Origin: a gamma proteobacterium symbiont of Ctena orbiculata
GTDB lineage: Bacteria > Pseudomonadota > Gammaproteobacteria > Chromatiales > Chromatiaceae
Direction of reading: 5' to 3'
DNA length: 37,569 nucleotides
Assembly: GCA_003094555.1 (NCBI GenBank)
Contig: NATW01000094.1
Span: 1-37,569, forward strand
Made by a program: the position numbers and the translations under genes. Under the pieces are notes generated by a model that worked only from the letters and a program-made list of their open reading frames with translations, ran no database searches and was not told the DNA's origin. Positions 22,245-31,532 of this stretch are shown piece by piece; the first letter of the stretch is position 1, and every line of letters begins with the position of its first letter.

Positions 22245-24542
22245 ATGAACATAAGTTTGAAACGTATAACCGCACTGACCCTAGGATTGGGTATCGGCCT
22301 GGGTATTGGCTCCAATGCATGGTCTCAGTCATCACTTGAGGAGGTCATGAAGGAGCGTGGTTTAACCCAAAAGGATCTGTTGGCTGCCGCCAAAACCTAT
22401 ACGCCGACAGGTGGCCGCGATGAGTATCTTGCCTTCAGCTCGGGTGGCCAGAGCGGACAGGTGATCGTCTATGGCATCCCGTCCATGAGGATTTTGAAAT
22501 ATATCGGCGTGTTCACGCCTGAACCCTGGCAGGGATATGGCTTCGATGATGAATCCAAAGCCGTGTTGGCCCAGGGCCGGATCAACGGCAAGGATATCAC
22601 CTTTGGCGATACCCACCATCCGGCATTCTCGGAAACAAAAGGCGAATACAACGGCCGTTATCTCTTCATCAACGATAAGGCCAATCCGCGCATGGCGGTG
22701 ATCGATCTGCACGACTTCGAGACCAAGCAGATCGTGGTCAATCCCTTCATGAAATCGGAGCATGGCGGCGCCTTCGTTACCCCCAATACGGAATATGTCA
22801 TGGAAGCGTCTCAGTACGCGGCCCCCTTCGAGGATGAATTCGTGCCCCTCGAGGAGTTCAACGAAAAGTATCGCGGAGCGGTGACCTACTGGAAGTTCGA
22901 CGACAAGATAGGCCGTCTCGATCCGGAAAAATCCTTTACCTTCGAACTGCCTCCCTATAGTCAGGACCTTTCCGATGCCGGTAAGGGACCCTCCATGGGT
23001 TGGGGTTTCACCAACTCTTTCTGTTCCGAGCGTTATGTGGGTGGTATCGAGCGCGGACGTCCCCCCTTCGAGGCGGGCTGTTCCCAGAAAGATACCGACT
23101 TCCTGCATGTCACCAACTGGAAGAAGGCCGCCGAGCTGGTTGCCGCGGGGAAGGTCAAGAAGTCCAAGGGCGCGTATATGATTCCCATGGAGCAGGCGGT
23201 CAAAGAGGGACTGCTCTACCTGATTCCTGAACCGAAGAGCCCGCACGGTGTCGACGTAAGCCCCGACGGCACCCATATCATCGTTTCGGGTAAATTGGAC
23301 AGCCATGCCTGGGTCTACAGTTGGGAGAAGATCCAGCAGTCCATCAAGAACAAGAAATTCGAAGGCAAGGACCCCTACGGTATCCCGATCATCGCCATGA
23401 AGGATGCATTGCATACCCAGGTGCAGGTGGGTTTGGGTCCGCTGCATACCCAGTATGACGCAAAGAAGTGCGTGGTCTACACCTCCATCTATGTGGACTC
23501 CATGGTGACCAAGTGGGACTATTGTGAAGGCAAGGTGTTGGATCAACTGCACATTCACTACAACATCGGTCATCTGGTGGCGATGGAGGGTGACTCCGTA
23601 TCGCCCGACGGCAAGTATCTTGTCTCTCTGAACAAGTTGGCCATCGACCGCTTCAATCCCGTGGGCCCACTGCATCCGCAGAACCATCAGCTGATCGATA
23701 TCAGCGGCGACAAGATGCAGCTGCTGTACGACATGCCCCTGCCTCTGGGCGAACCTCACTATGTGGTGGCGATCAAGGCCGACAAGCTGAAACCCGTGGT
23801 GCGCTACAAGTCGGGCTGGGACAGCCGCTCCGACAAGAAGTCGCCCTACAAGACCCGGGCAGGACGCGAGAAGGTGGTTAAGGATGAGAATGGTGTGGTG
23901 CACGTCTATGGCACCGTGATCCGTTCCCATATCACGCCCGAGATCATCGAGGTGGAAGAGGGTGACACAGTCTCGATCCATCTGACCAACCTGGAGCGTG
24001 CAGAAGACGAAACCCATGGTTTTGCCCTCTACAACGAGAACGTGAACCTCTCCATCGAACCCGGCAAGACCGTATCGGCCACCTTCACGGCGGACAAGGC
24101 CGGTGTCTTTCCCTACTACTGCACCGAGTTCTGCTCGGCACTCCATCTGGAGATGCAGGGCTACCTGCTGGTCAAGCCGAAGGGTTATGTGGCAAAGAAG
24201 ACAACCATGGACGAAGGTACCAAGTACACCCAGGCCGATTACGAAAAGCAGGTCAAGACCAACGTGGACACCCAGGCGGTTATCGACTCTGTGGTCGGTT
24301 TCATCACCAGCCACAACTACAAGGACTTTCCTGAAGTCGTAGCACTGGTTGAAGATGCCACTGACCAGCTGGGCTTCGCGGAAGAGGCGAAGAAAAAGTC
24401 TGAGGCGTTCGCCGGCAAGGGCGACTATCAGAACGCAACCCTCTGGGCTGGCCAATGGTGGCAGTATCAGGTCAAAACAGCTGATCTGGGACTTCGCGCC
24501 AAGACCTTCCTGGAAGAACATGGAGCGAAAAAGGTCAAATAG
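22245..24542 (+). CDS. nosZ: Nitrous oxide reductase, clade II (Sec-exported)
   Basis: A 765-residue periplasmic enzyme reducing N2O to N2. The signal peptide has a plain hydrophobic core and no twin Arg, the mark of clade II. The N-terminal seven-bladed propeller supplies CuZ His ligands: H124-H125 in DTHHPAF, H173 in SEHGG, then SPHGVDVSPDG, GPLHTQ, IGHLVA and EPHYV. The cupredoxin domain carries CuA: H591, C626-x3-C630-x3-H634-x2-M637 in YYCTEFCSALHLEM. After that comes an extension of about 115 residues with no CxxCH. A bidirectional-looking terminator follows at 24569. An FNR-type box lies upstream. Confidence 0.98.
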   Translation: MNISLKRITALTLGLGIGLGIGSNAWSQSSLEEVMKERGLTQKDLLAAAKTYTPTGGRDEYLAFSSGGQSGQVIVYGIPSMRILKYIGVFTPEPWQGYGFDDESKAVLAQGRINGKDITFGDTHHPAFSETKGEYNGRYLFINDKANPRMAVIDLHDFETKQIVVNPFMKSEHGGAFVTPNTEYVMEASQYAAPFEDEFVPLEEFNEKYRGAVTYWKFDDKIGRLDPEKSFTFELPPYSQDLSDAGKGPSMGWGFTNSFCSERYVGGIERGRPPFEAGCSQKDTDFLHVTNWKKAAELVAAGKVKKSKGAYMIPMEQAVKEGLLYLIPEPKSPHGVDVSPDGTHIIVSGKLDSHAWVYSWEKIQQSIKNKKFEGKDPYGIPIIAMKDALHTQVQVGLGPLHTQYDAKKCVVYTSIYVDSMVTKWDYCEGKVLDQLHIHYNIGHLVAMEGDSVSPDGKYLVSLNKLAIDRFNPVGPLHPQNHQLIDISGDKMQLLYDMPLPLGEPHYVVAIKADKLKPVVRYKSGWDSRSDKKSPYKTRAGREKVVKDENGVVHVYGTVIRSHITPEIIEVEEGDTVSIHLTNLERAEDETHGFALYNENVNLSIEPGKTVSATFTADKAGVFPYYCTEFCSALHLEMQGYLLVKPKGYVAKKTTMDEGTKYTQADYEKQVKTNVDTQAVIDSVVGFITSHNYKDFPEVVALVEDATDQLGFAEEAKKKSEAFAGKGDYQNATLWAGQWWQYQVKTADLGLRAKTFLEEHGAKKVK

Positions 24543-24568
24543 TCTATAGGCTTCGGTTGGTAGGAATA

Positions 24569-24592
24569 GAAAGGGGCCTCAAGGCCCCTTTC
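24569..24592 (+). terminator. Terminator-like hairpin after nosZ
   Basis: GAAAGGGGCC (24569-24578) pairs perfectly with GGCCCCTTTC (24583-24592) around TCAA, then TCTATATAG. It is strong but has a short T tract and may stabilise nosZ mRNA or attenuate read-through into the cytochrome and nosB-Y genes. Confidence 0.75.
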
Positions 24593-24690
24593 TCTATATA
24601 GCTGGGCAAATCACGTGATTTTACCAAGGTTTTTCCAGCGCGTAATTTAACCTCGCTCAAACCATCCAAAGGTTGAATGAGATAGAGTCA

Positions 24691-24711
24691 GACCATCGGT
24701 TAATGATGGTC
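24691..24711. repeat. Perfect 7-base inverted repeat before cytochrome c gene
   Basis: GACCATC (24691-24697) and GATGGTC (24705-24711) flank GGTTAAT, ending 23 bases before the cytochrome start. It could be an operator or a leader hairpin. It is not an FNR-type site. Confidence 0.4.
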
Positions 24712-24734
24712 AATTGTGAATCAAGGTGATCGAT

Positions 24735-25061
24735 ATGCTGAAAAAAGTGAACATTGCGTTGTCATCGGTTGTGCTGCTGGTTGCGACCGGTATCGGTACT
24801 CAGGCGCAGGCTGCTGATGGCGCCGAACTCTACAAGACCAAGACCTGTTGGTCCTGCCATGGCAAAGATGCCAAGACACCGATCATGCCCATCTATCCGA
24901 AGCTGGCCGGACAAAATGCGGACTACGCATTCAACCAGATGAAAGACATTAAATCCGGCGCCCGGAGTAATGGCCAGACCGCCGCCATGAAAGGTGTCAT
25001 GGGACTGGTTAACGAAGAAGAGATGCGCGCCATCGCCGACTGGCTGAGCACCCAGGAATAG
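24735..25061 (+). CDS. Monoheme cytochrome c (class I)
   Basis: A 108-residue periplasmic cytochrome with a signal peptide (cleavage near AQAA) and one heme site C38-WS-C41-H42. Distal Met candidates are in the AAMKGVMGL region. GTG at 24726 is an alternative start, but AAGG lies eight bases before the ATG at 24735. Sitting directly after nosZ, it is a likely electron donor to the CuA centre, in the role of NosC. Confidence 0.9.
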   Translation: MLKKVNIALSSVVLLVATGIGTQAQAADGAELYKTKTCWSCHGKDAKTPIMPIYPKLAGQNADYAFNQMKDIKSGARSNGQTAAMKGVMGLVNEEEMRAIADWLSTQE

Positions 25062-25084
25062 AGATGAAGGGTGAAATGTTGCAG

Positions 25085-25098
25085 TTGATGTACATCAA
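25085..25098. promoter_or_regulatory. FNR/DNR-type box before diheme cytochrome gene
   Basis: TTGATGTACATCAA is a perfect palindromic site. TATGAA at 25116-25121 is a plausible -10 at class II spacing, giving a transcript start near 25127 and a leader of about 110 bases. Confidence 0.8.
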
Positions 25099-25234
25099 AG
25101 TGCACGGATTTCGCCTATGAAAGACTGCAGTATCACTCCTGTGCAAGCATTGGCTTCAAGGGGGATTCTAATGGAACACCTGACGCGGTGGCGAAACCCA
25201 ATTAGCCCTAATGCAAGATGACGGGGCTGGAGAA

Positions 25235-25990
25235 ATGATGATGAAAGTAAAACCGATGCTAAAAACACTGAGCGTAGCTATGAGTGCTGTTATGTGCGGC
25301 ACTGTTCTGGCGGGTTGGAATGAAGCCGGCGGCGAACAGGATGAAGCAATGTTGCTCGCGCCTGACAGAGAACGGGGCATTGCTGTTTATGAAGTCTGTT
25401 CCGCCTGTCATCTGTTGGAAGGCTGGGGGCTTGATGATGGAACCTTTCCTCAGTTGGCCGGACAACATCGCAATGTACTGATCAAGCAGCTGTCTGATAT
25501 TCGCGCGCAAAACCGGGACAACCCGACCATGTATCCGTTTGCCCTCGATGACCAGATCCTGGCCGCATCGGGATATAAGGAGGGCGAGATAAATCCGGCA
25601 CAGCTGGTCGCGGACGTGACTGCCTATATCGCCGAACTGCCAATGAACCCGGACAACGGCAAGGGAACCTGGAATGCACTTTTTCCGGAATTCGAACAAG
25701 GTAAGAAGTTATACACCGACAACTGTGTACAGTGCCATGGTGAAAACGGCGAGGGTGATGACAAAAAGTTTTATCCCAAGATCCATGGGCAGCACTATGC
25801 CTATATGTTACGGCAGTTTGAGTGGATCCGCGATGGTAAACGGCGGAATGCGAATCCGGACATGGTGGAGCAGATCAAAAACTTCTCTGACAAGGATATG
25901 CAGATGGTAATCAACTATGTATCCCGGCTCCCCGTACCCAAGGATAAACTCGCACCATCCAAGGACTGGCAGAACCCGGACTACGATTGA
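25235..25990 (+). CDS. Diheme cytochrome c
   Basis: A protein of about 251 residues with a signal peptide and two heme c sites: CSACH (C55, C58, H59 counting from 25235) and CVQCH about 125 residues later, each in a class I-like domain (ACHLLEGWG, QCHGENGEGDD with KIHGQHYAYM). ATGs at 25235, 25238 and 25241 all follow GGAG; the last two have better spacing. The frame runs further upstream to 25211 without a ribosome site. It is probably a NosC-type electron carrier linking a bc1 complex or NosGH to NosZ. It has its own FNR-type box. Confidence 0.9.
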   Translation: MMMKVKPMLKTLSVAMSAVMCGTVLAGWNEAGGEQDEAMLLAPDRERGIAVYEVCSACHLLEGWGLDDGTFPQLAGQHRNVLIKQLSDIRAQNRDNPTMYPFALDDQILAASGYKEGEINPAQLVADVTAYIAELPMNPDNGKGTWNALFPEFEQGKKLYTDNCVQCHGENGEGDDKKFYPKIHGQHYAYMLRQFEWIRDGKRRNANPDMVEQIKNFSDKDMQMVINYVSRLPVPKDKLAPSKDWQNPDYD

Positions 25991-26076
25991 TCCTTTGCTA
26001 TAGGCCGTGACCTGCTGAACCGTCACCCATAATAGTCCCACCCATTGGATGCTGAGTCGCTGTTGGAGAAAACGCT

Positions 26077-27255
26077 ATGCAGTCTAAGCAAACGCTTCAA
26101 ATAACCGCACTCACCCTGATCGGGTTGGGGCTACTCGTGGTGATTTTCTATACGCCCATCTGGTGGGTTTCATTGACAGCACCCAACTACCCGCCTGAGT
26201 CGTTTCCGGATGGTGTACGCATCCACTTCCACATGAATGGGGTTTTCAACGGCTGCAAAAAACAGGAGAAAGCGGAGATCGCCGAGGAGGAGGCCCTCGA
26301 TTGCGTACATGAGATGGATACCATCAACCACTATGTGGGAATGTATCCCATCGCCGCCGGCGGTCCGGTGGAGCGGGGATTCGGCCAGTTCCTGATGGCT
26401 TTTCTGGCTGTCATGCTGCTCGGCTTTCTGTTCATCTCCCCGAAACAACGCATGATCGTTTTAAGTGTTGGTTTCGTGGGCATCGCCGCCTGGATGACTT
26501 TGACGCTCTATGGTGAGAATGGCTTCAAGCTGCAAAACACTGGCTATGTCAGCGCACTCGTTACCTCATTGGATCAGGAGGCGTCCGGCGAAACGAGCGA
26601 ACCCGAAATCGTCATTGGTGGTGTGGCCGGCATTCTCAAGGATTCCCTGGAGGAGTCGGGCGTCGAGGTGATCCTGCCTTCACAGGTGGAGGCGGCCAGG
26701 CGGGCCGCGCAGGGTACAACGAACACAGAAAAATCCCACCTGATTGAGCAACTCAAACTGACCTATGACATCGACCAGGTGAAATCGGATAGCTTGCAAC
26801 CCTGGGATGGAAGCGCCTTCCAGGTCATGTCCTGGCACTATGCGAAAAGTCTGGGTCGCTATTTCAACAATCAGGAAGAGATCGTACCGATGGTGAAGAA
26901 CCTGGAGCTGGCGATTCATGTTGTATTTTACGCCATCCTCGGAGCCATGGCGTTGGTGGTTTTCGGTTCGCGCAAAAACGGCGGGTTGCTCTACTGGCTG
27001 TTGATACTGGTCCCTGTCGCTCTACCACTGTTCTTCATCATAGACTATTCGGCTTGGCTCTGGTGGTACGGCCACACCCTGAACGATATGGGTGCGTTTT
27101 CGGTCAAACCCTTCATGCCGACGGTATTCGGCGACGGTAAGGTGGCGCAGTTCACCACCCACTCCTATCCCTATATCGGCTTTGGCCTGATGGTTTTGAC
27201 CTCTTTTATCCTGGCGTTGGCTGCGCTGTTTCGATTCAAACAACTGAATAAATGA
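26077..27255 (+). CDS. nosB: NosB-type membrane protein
   Basis: A 392-residue inner-membrane protein. One segment at about 10-32 is followed by a periplasmic loop with HFHMNGVFNGC and DCVHEMDTINHYVGMYPI, then two segments (about 107-155), a second soluble region and three C-terminal segments. This is the architecture and position of NosB, the clade II nos protein shown to be needed for N2O respiration in Wolinella; its mechanism is unknown. The conserved Cys, His and Met residues in the loop would suit metal binding. GGAG precedes the ATG. Confidence 0.82.
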   Translation: MQSKQTLQITALTLIGLGLLVVIFYTPIWWVSLTAPNYPPESFPDGVRIHFHMNGVFNGCKKQEKAEIAEEEALDCVHEMDTINHYVGMYPIAAGGPVERGFGQFLMAFLAVMLLGFLFISPKQRMIVLSVGFVGIAAWMTLTLYGENGFKLQNTGYVSALVTSLDQEASGETSEPEIVIGGVAGILKDSLEESGVEVILPSQVEAARRAAQGTTNTEKSHLIEQLKLTYDIDQVKSDSLQPWDGSAFQVMSWHYAKSLGRYFNNQEEIVPMVKNLELAIHVVFYAILGAMALVVFGSRKNGGLLYWLLILVPVALPLFFIIDYSAWLWWYGHTLNDMGAFSVKPFMPTVFGDGKVAQFTTHSYPYIGFGLMVLTSFILALAALFRFKQLNK

Positions 27256-27376
27256 ATTTTGATTGTTGAATTATGAATGTTGAATCAATGTGTTCACTGC
27301 GTTCACATCTATCGAATAGATTGTGTGCGCACGCACACTCAACAATTCAGAATTCAAAATCAATAATTCAAAATTC
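27254..27376. repeat. AATTC-rich inverted repeat inserted at the 5' end of nosD
   Basis: The left arm (27254-27285, GAATTTTGATTGTTGAAT type) and right arm (about 27338-27376, ATTCAGAATTCAAAATCAAT type) are imperfect inverted copies built of ATTCAA/TTGAAT words. A central GTGTGCG-CA-CGCACAC hairpin lies at 27324-27339. The element starts in the nosB stop codon and covers the apparent nosD start and signal n-region. Confidence 0.65.
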
Positions 27377-28727
27377 CTGCCTGTTAGTGCTGTCACTGGT
27401 CTCGTTGCAGGGATTCGCAGAGACGCCGCCCCATCCCTCGTTTCAGGCCCTGGTGGATGCAACCGAGTCCAATGGCACCTTGGTCCCACCCCCGGGGACC
27501 TATGCGGGTCCGGTCACCATCACTACCCCGATCACTATTGACGGACAGGGAAGGGTCACAATCGACGCGGGTGGTACGGGCTCGGTAATCACCCTGAAGA
27601 CCAACGGCGCCACGTTGAAAAATCTTCGCTTGACCAACTCGGGCGAATCCCATAACACCATCGATTCCGGTGTGCAGGTGCGGGGGGATTTCAATGTCAT
27701 CAAAGACAATGTCATCGATAACACCCTGTTCGGCGTAGACCTGCAACAGTCGAAAAACAATATCGTCAGAGGTAATCGTATCTCTTCAAAGCCACTGGAA
27801 CTGGGCGTGCGCGGGGACGCCATTCGGCTTTGGTACAGCTTCAACAACAAGATCACCGACAATATCATCCGCAACTCGAGGGATACGGTGGTCTGGTATT
27901 CCCGTGACAACCTGATCGCGCGCAACGATGCGCGTGGCGGGCGATACTCGCTCCATTTCATGTATGCCCAATACAACGAGGTGGTGGATAACCACTACGA
28001 AAACAACTCTGTCGGCATATTCATTATGTACAGCGACGGAGTGCATCTTAAAAACAACTACATTGCCCATGCCACAGGCGCCACCGGTATGGGCATAGGT
28101 TTCAAGGAGACCTCTGATGTGGTGGTGAGCGGGAACCGGATACTCTACTGCGCAACCGGTCTCTATCTCGATGTCTCTCCCTTCCAACCGGACACCATCA
28201 ACCGAATCGAGAACAATCTGATCGCCTATAGCGGCATTGGCGTGCTGTTTCTCAACGACTGGACCGGCAATCAGCTGACCGGTAACAGCTTCAAAGGCAA
28301 TATCACCCAGGTGGCTGTATCGGGTGGTGGCAAGACCGCCAATCGCAACCTGTGGCAGGCGAACTATTGGGATGACTACGAAGGCTTCGACATCGACCGG
28401 GATCAGGTGGGTGACAAACCCTATGAGCTGTTCAGCTATGCCGACCGGATCTGGATGGATGTGCCGTCAGCGCAATTTTTCAAAGGGTCCCCGGTACTGG
28501 AAGTAATGGACTTTCTCGAACGCCTCGCACCCTTCACCCAACCCAACATGCTGGTGCGGGACGAGCAACCCCGTATGAGTACCGCTGCCTCCACCCTGGC
28601 AACGGAGACCCTGGTCCCGATGGCGGAGGGGGATGCCGATTCAATCGATGAATCCGAATCGCCATCTGAACAGGCTGAGCAGGCCTTCGATGCCTATAAA
28701 GCACTGCGCGAATCTCTGGGACGCTAA
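27273..28727 (+). CDS. nosD: NosD, periplasmic copper-site maturation protein
   Basis: A 484-residue exported protein made of right-handed beta-helix (CASH/PbH1) repeats from about residue 70 to 370, for example RGDFNVIKDNVIDNTLFGVD and NEVVDNHYENNSVGIFIM, the NosD hallmark. It works with the NosFY ABC transporter and NosL to build CuZ. The first 35 residues are odd: most are encoded by the repeat at 27254-27376 (IQNSKSIIQNS), and the signal core LLVLSLVSLQGFA follows immediately. No ribosome site is seen at 27273. A C-terminal Glu/Ser-rich tail extends beyond the repeats. Confidence 0.92.
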   Translation: MNVESMCSLRSHLSNRLCAHAHSTIQNSKSIIQNSCLLVLSLVSLQGFAETPPHPSFQALVDATESNGTLVPPPGTYAGPVTITTPITIDGQGRVTIDAGGTGSVITLKTNGATLKNLRLTNSGESHNTIDSGVQVRGDFNVIKDNVIDNTLFGVDLQQSKNNIVRGNRISSKPLELGVRGDAIRLWYSFNNKITDNIIRNSRDTVVWYSRDNLIARNDARGGRYSLHFMYAQYNEVVDNHYENNSVGIFIMYSDGVHLKNNYIAHATGATGMGIGFKETSDVVVSGNRILYCATGLYLDVSPFQPDTINRIENNLIAYSGIGVLFLNDWTGNQLTGNSFKGNITQVAVSGGGKTANRNLWQANYWDDYEGFDIDRDQVGDKPYELFSYADRIWMDVPSAQFFKGSPVLEVMDFLERLAPFTQPNMLVRDEQPRMSTAASTLATETLVPMAEGDADSIDESESPSEQAEQAFDAYKALRESLGR

Positions 28728-28742
28728 GAGGTCGTCATAAAG

Positions 28743-29630
28743 ATGAGCAAAAGAAAAGCAGTGACGAAGAAAACCAAACGGCCTCTGACACCCAAGCGTC
28801 GGGAACAGAGTCGCCGTGAGTTTTTGCGCGCCACGGTCTTGACCGCCGGGGTGGTCGGTGTCTCCCTGTTGGGATTCGTGCCGGTTATCCAGGGAAAGGC
28901 GATGCGCCTGCGTCCCCCCGGGGCCTTGAAGACCCCGCAGGACGAGCAGGAGTTCTTCGCCGCCTGTATCAAGTGCGGCCAGTGTGTTCAGGTATGTCCG
29001 GTGGAGGCAATCAAACTGGCTGATCTGCCCGACGGTTTTGGCATCGGGCTGCCTTACATCGACGCCAGGGTTCAGGCCTGCGACTTCTCCTGTGACGGCC
29101 TGCAGTGTGTCCTGGCCTGTCCCACCGGCGCCCTGACCCACGACCTGGACTATCCGGCGGATACCCGCATGGGATTCGCCAGGCTGGCGCGCCCCAAGGC
29201 TTGCCTGGCCATGCTGGGAAAGGGCTTCAAGGGTCAGGCGAGGGGACCCGATTATGCAGGACTCCTGCGTTACGAGGAGGTCGACCGTTGGAATCCCATT
29301 CTTGTGGCTGAGCATCCCTACGATCTGGAGATCTGCGATCTCTGCGTGCGGCAATGTCCCATCGAAATCCGTATCACCCAGTGCGAGACCGCCGCGGCGG
29401 ACAAGTCGCAGCAAGTGGCGCGGGTGGCACAAAAGGTGGGCAACGAGTGTCCGCCCAAACACGCCATTGCCCTGGAACCCGTGGATCAGGGGGACGGCCT
29501 CAAACGCATGCGGCCGACGGTTTTGGAGGGGTGTGTCGGCTGCGGGGTTTGCGAAATGATCTGTCCGGTGGAGAGTGCCGCCATCGTGGTCGACCTGGAC
29601 AAAAACGCCGACACGCTGACGGAGGGTTGA
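28743..29630 (+). CDS. nosG: NosG, NapG/MauM-type polyferredoxin
   Basis: A 295-residue periplasmic iron-sulfur protein with a Tat signal (R24-R25-EFL before a hydrophobic stretch) and four 4Fe-4S cluster motifs: CIKCGQCVQVCP, CDFSCDGLQCVLACP, CDLCVRQCP with a later Cys, and CVGCGVCEMICP. With NosH it forms the menaquinol/quinol-oxidising module of clade II systems, as NapGH does for nitrate reductase. It follows nosD by 15 bases and precedes nosH by one base. Confidence 0.92.
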   Translation: MSKRKAVTKKTKRPLTPKRREQSRREFLRATVLTAGVVGVSLLGFVPVIQGKAMRLRPPGALKTPQDEQEFFAACIKCGQCVQVCPVEAIKLADLPDGFGIGLPYIDARVQACDFSCDGLQCVLACPTGALTHDLDYPADTRMGFARLARPKACLAMLGKGFKGQARGPDYAGLLRYEEVDRWNPILVAEHPYDLEICDLCVRQCPIEIRITQCETAAADKSQQVARVAQKVGNECPPKHAIALEPVDQGDGLKRMRPTVLEGCVGCGVCEMICPVESAAIVVDLDKNADTLTEG

Positions 29631-29631
29631 G

Positions 29632-30606
29632 ATGGACTATATCAAAGACTCCCTGTTACAGGTTTTCGGTTACAAGCGTCCCAGGCCCGGCAAGGATCAG
29701 CAAAGTCCGGAGGTGAGAGCGATCTACGAAAGTAAGCGGGGGGCGCTCTCGAAGGCGGACCTGGAGGCCCTGCGGGATGAACACAAGGGCCCCTTTTTCT
29801 CCAAGTGGAAGAAGCGCCGCTGGATCACCCTGATTCTGGTCAACCTGCTTTTTGTCGCGTCGTTCTACTTCGACGTTCAACTGGTGGAGGGATCGCTTAC
29901 CGGCGCACGGGTCATCGGCTTTCATTTCGCCGACCTCAATGCCGCGCTGCAGGTCGCCCTGGCCTACAAACATATCGTGCTCAATCTGGTGATCGGCATG
30001 GTCACTGTCCTGGTTATGTGGACAGTGTTGGGTGGACGCACCTTCTGCGCCTGGGTCTGTCCCTACCATCTGTTGTCCGAGTGGGCCGAATATCTTCATC
30101 TTTGGCTTGCCGATAAGAAGATCATCAAGGATCACGGCTTCAGCCGCAAGGTGCGCACTGTTTTCTATGTCATTTTCGCCCTGTTGGCGCTGCTCACCGG
30201 CTACACGGTTTTCGAAACCATTTCACCCACCGGCATCCTCAGCCGGGCGTTGATCTACGGGCCGGGCATCGCACTGATCTGGGTGGGGGTGTTGCTTCTG
30301 TTCGAGGTCTTCTACTCCCGTCGTGCCTGGTGCCGCTATGTCTGTCCCATCGGTGTGACCTATGGCATGGTGGGGGTGTTCTCGCCGATCAGGGTCAAGT
30401 ACAACGCCGAGGCCTGTCACCATGAGGGCGATTGCCGCAAGATCTGTATGGTGCCCCATGTCCTGGACCTGACAATCCGTGGTGGTGCGGCCGATGTGAA
30501 CCAGGATGTGACATCCGATTGCACCCGCTGTGGCATGTGCGTGGATATCTGTCCCACGGATTCATTGACCTTCGAGGTCAAAGGGCTGAGTAATATGCTC
30601 AAATAG
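29632..30606 (+). CDS. nosH: NosH, NapH-type membrane quinol dehydrogenase
   Basis: A 324-residue inner-membrane protein with about four segments, the two CxxxCP motifs of NapH proteins (CAWVCPYHLLSEW and CRYVCPIGVTYG), and two C-terminal cytoplasmic 4Fe-4S sites (CHHEGDCRKICM and CTRCGMCVDICP). It passes electrons from quinol to NosG. GGAGGG precedes the ATG. Confidence 0.92.
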   Translation: MDYIKDSLLQVFGYKRPRPGKDQQSPEVRAIYESKRGALSKADLEALRDEHKGPFFSKWKKRRWITLILVNLLFVASFYFDVQLVEGSLTGARVIGFHFADLNAALQVALAYKHIVLNLVIGMVTVLVMWTVLGGRTFCAWVCPYHLLSEWAEYLHLWLADKKIIKDHGFSRKVRTVFYVIFALLALLTGYTVFETISPTGILSRALIYGPGIALIWVGVLLLFEVFYSRRAWCRYVCPIGVTYGMVGVFSPIRVKYNAEACHHEGDCRKICMVPHVLDLTIRGGAADVNQDVTSDCTRCGMCVDICPTDSLTFEVKGLSNMLK

Positions 30607-30632
30607 ATGCCGACAAGATTCAGATACGAGCT

Positions 30633-31532
30633 ATGATCCAATTTGAAAACATCGTCAAAAGATTCCGGCGGCAGCGGGTACTCAAGGGCATCGATCTCAC
30701 TATCGAGCGCGGTCACCGGGTTGCCCTGGTCGGTTCCAACGGCGCTGGAAAGACCACGCTGATACGCTGCCTGCTGGGTGAATACATCTGCGAGGGCAGG
30801 GTGTTGGTGGATGGCATGAACCCCCGCCAGAACCGACGCGAGGTGTTGTCAAAGGTAGGCTTCGTACCGCAACTGCCGCCACCACTGCATATGCCGGTGG
30901 GGCAGCTGATCCGCTTCTCCGCCACCCTTTGCGATAGCGATCCTTCGCGCATGATCAGCGTGGCGGGGCAACTCGGCTTCGATGCGGAACGTTTTCACAA
31001 TCACGCCTTCGTAAAACTCTCCGGCGGCCAGAAACAGAAGCTGCTGATCGCCATCGCCCTCGGCAGAGAGAGCGAACTGCTGGTGATGGATGAGCCCGCC
31101 GCCAACCTCGATCCGGAAGCGAGACATATCTTCTTCGAACTCCTTGCCGAGAAGAAGCAGCGGGCGGCAATGCTGATATCGAGTCATCGTCTGGATGAGG
31201 TGGCGACGCTGGTTAATCGGGTCATCGAGATAGACCAGGGAGAGATCGTTTTGGATGACCGGGTAGCCGATCTTGTGGAACTCTCATCACGACTCTACTG
31301 CAGAATCCAGTTGCTGCAAGCCGAAGCGGCATTTGCCAAGGCCATCACCGAATGGGGCTTCAGGGACCTGGAGGCGGGGCTGGTGTGGGAAGGCACCATA
31401 GCCGGACCCGATCGCCTGCGTTTTCTCAGCCTGCTCTCCCGCTATGCCGCGTTGTTCTCGAATATAGAGATCTCCGAAGCGGAAGGGCAAGCGAGCACTA
31501 CAAGGCGAGGACGCACCATCAATGTGGTCTGA
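30633..31532 (+). CDS. nosF: NosF, ABC transporter ATPase
   Basis: A 299-residue ATPase: Walker A GSNGAGKT (about 34-41), signature LSGGQKQK, Walker B LLVMDEPAANLD and the H-loop SSHRLDE. Its C-terminal 80 residues form the accessory region seen in NosF/CcmA types. It drives the NosFY transporter that delivers a sulfur species or energises NosD for CuZ assembly. It overlaps nosL by 11 bases. Confidence 0.92.
   Translation: MIQFENIVKRFRRQRVLKGIDLTIERGHRVALVGSNGAGKTTLIRCLLGEYICEGRVLVDGMNPRQNRREVLSKVGFVPQLPPPLHMPVGQLIRFSATLCDSDPSRMISVAGQLGFDAERFHNHAFVKLSGGQKQKLLIAIALGRESELLVMDEPAANLDPEARHIFFELLAEKKQRAAMLISSHRLDEVATLVNRVIEIDQGEIVLDDRVADLVELSSRLYCRIQLLQAEAAFAKAITEWGFRDLEAGLVWEGTIAGPDRLRFLSLLSRYAALFSNIEISEAEGQASTTRRGRTINVV

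Noticed and set aside
22362-24521. A 719-codon open frame antisense to nosZ
   Set aside because: It mirrors nosZ codons in GC-rich DNA, has no recognisable domain and lies opposite a certain gene; a codon-bias shadow.
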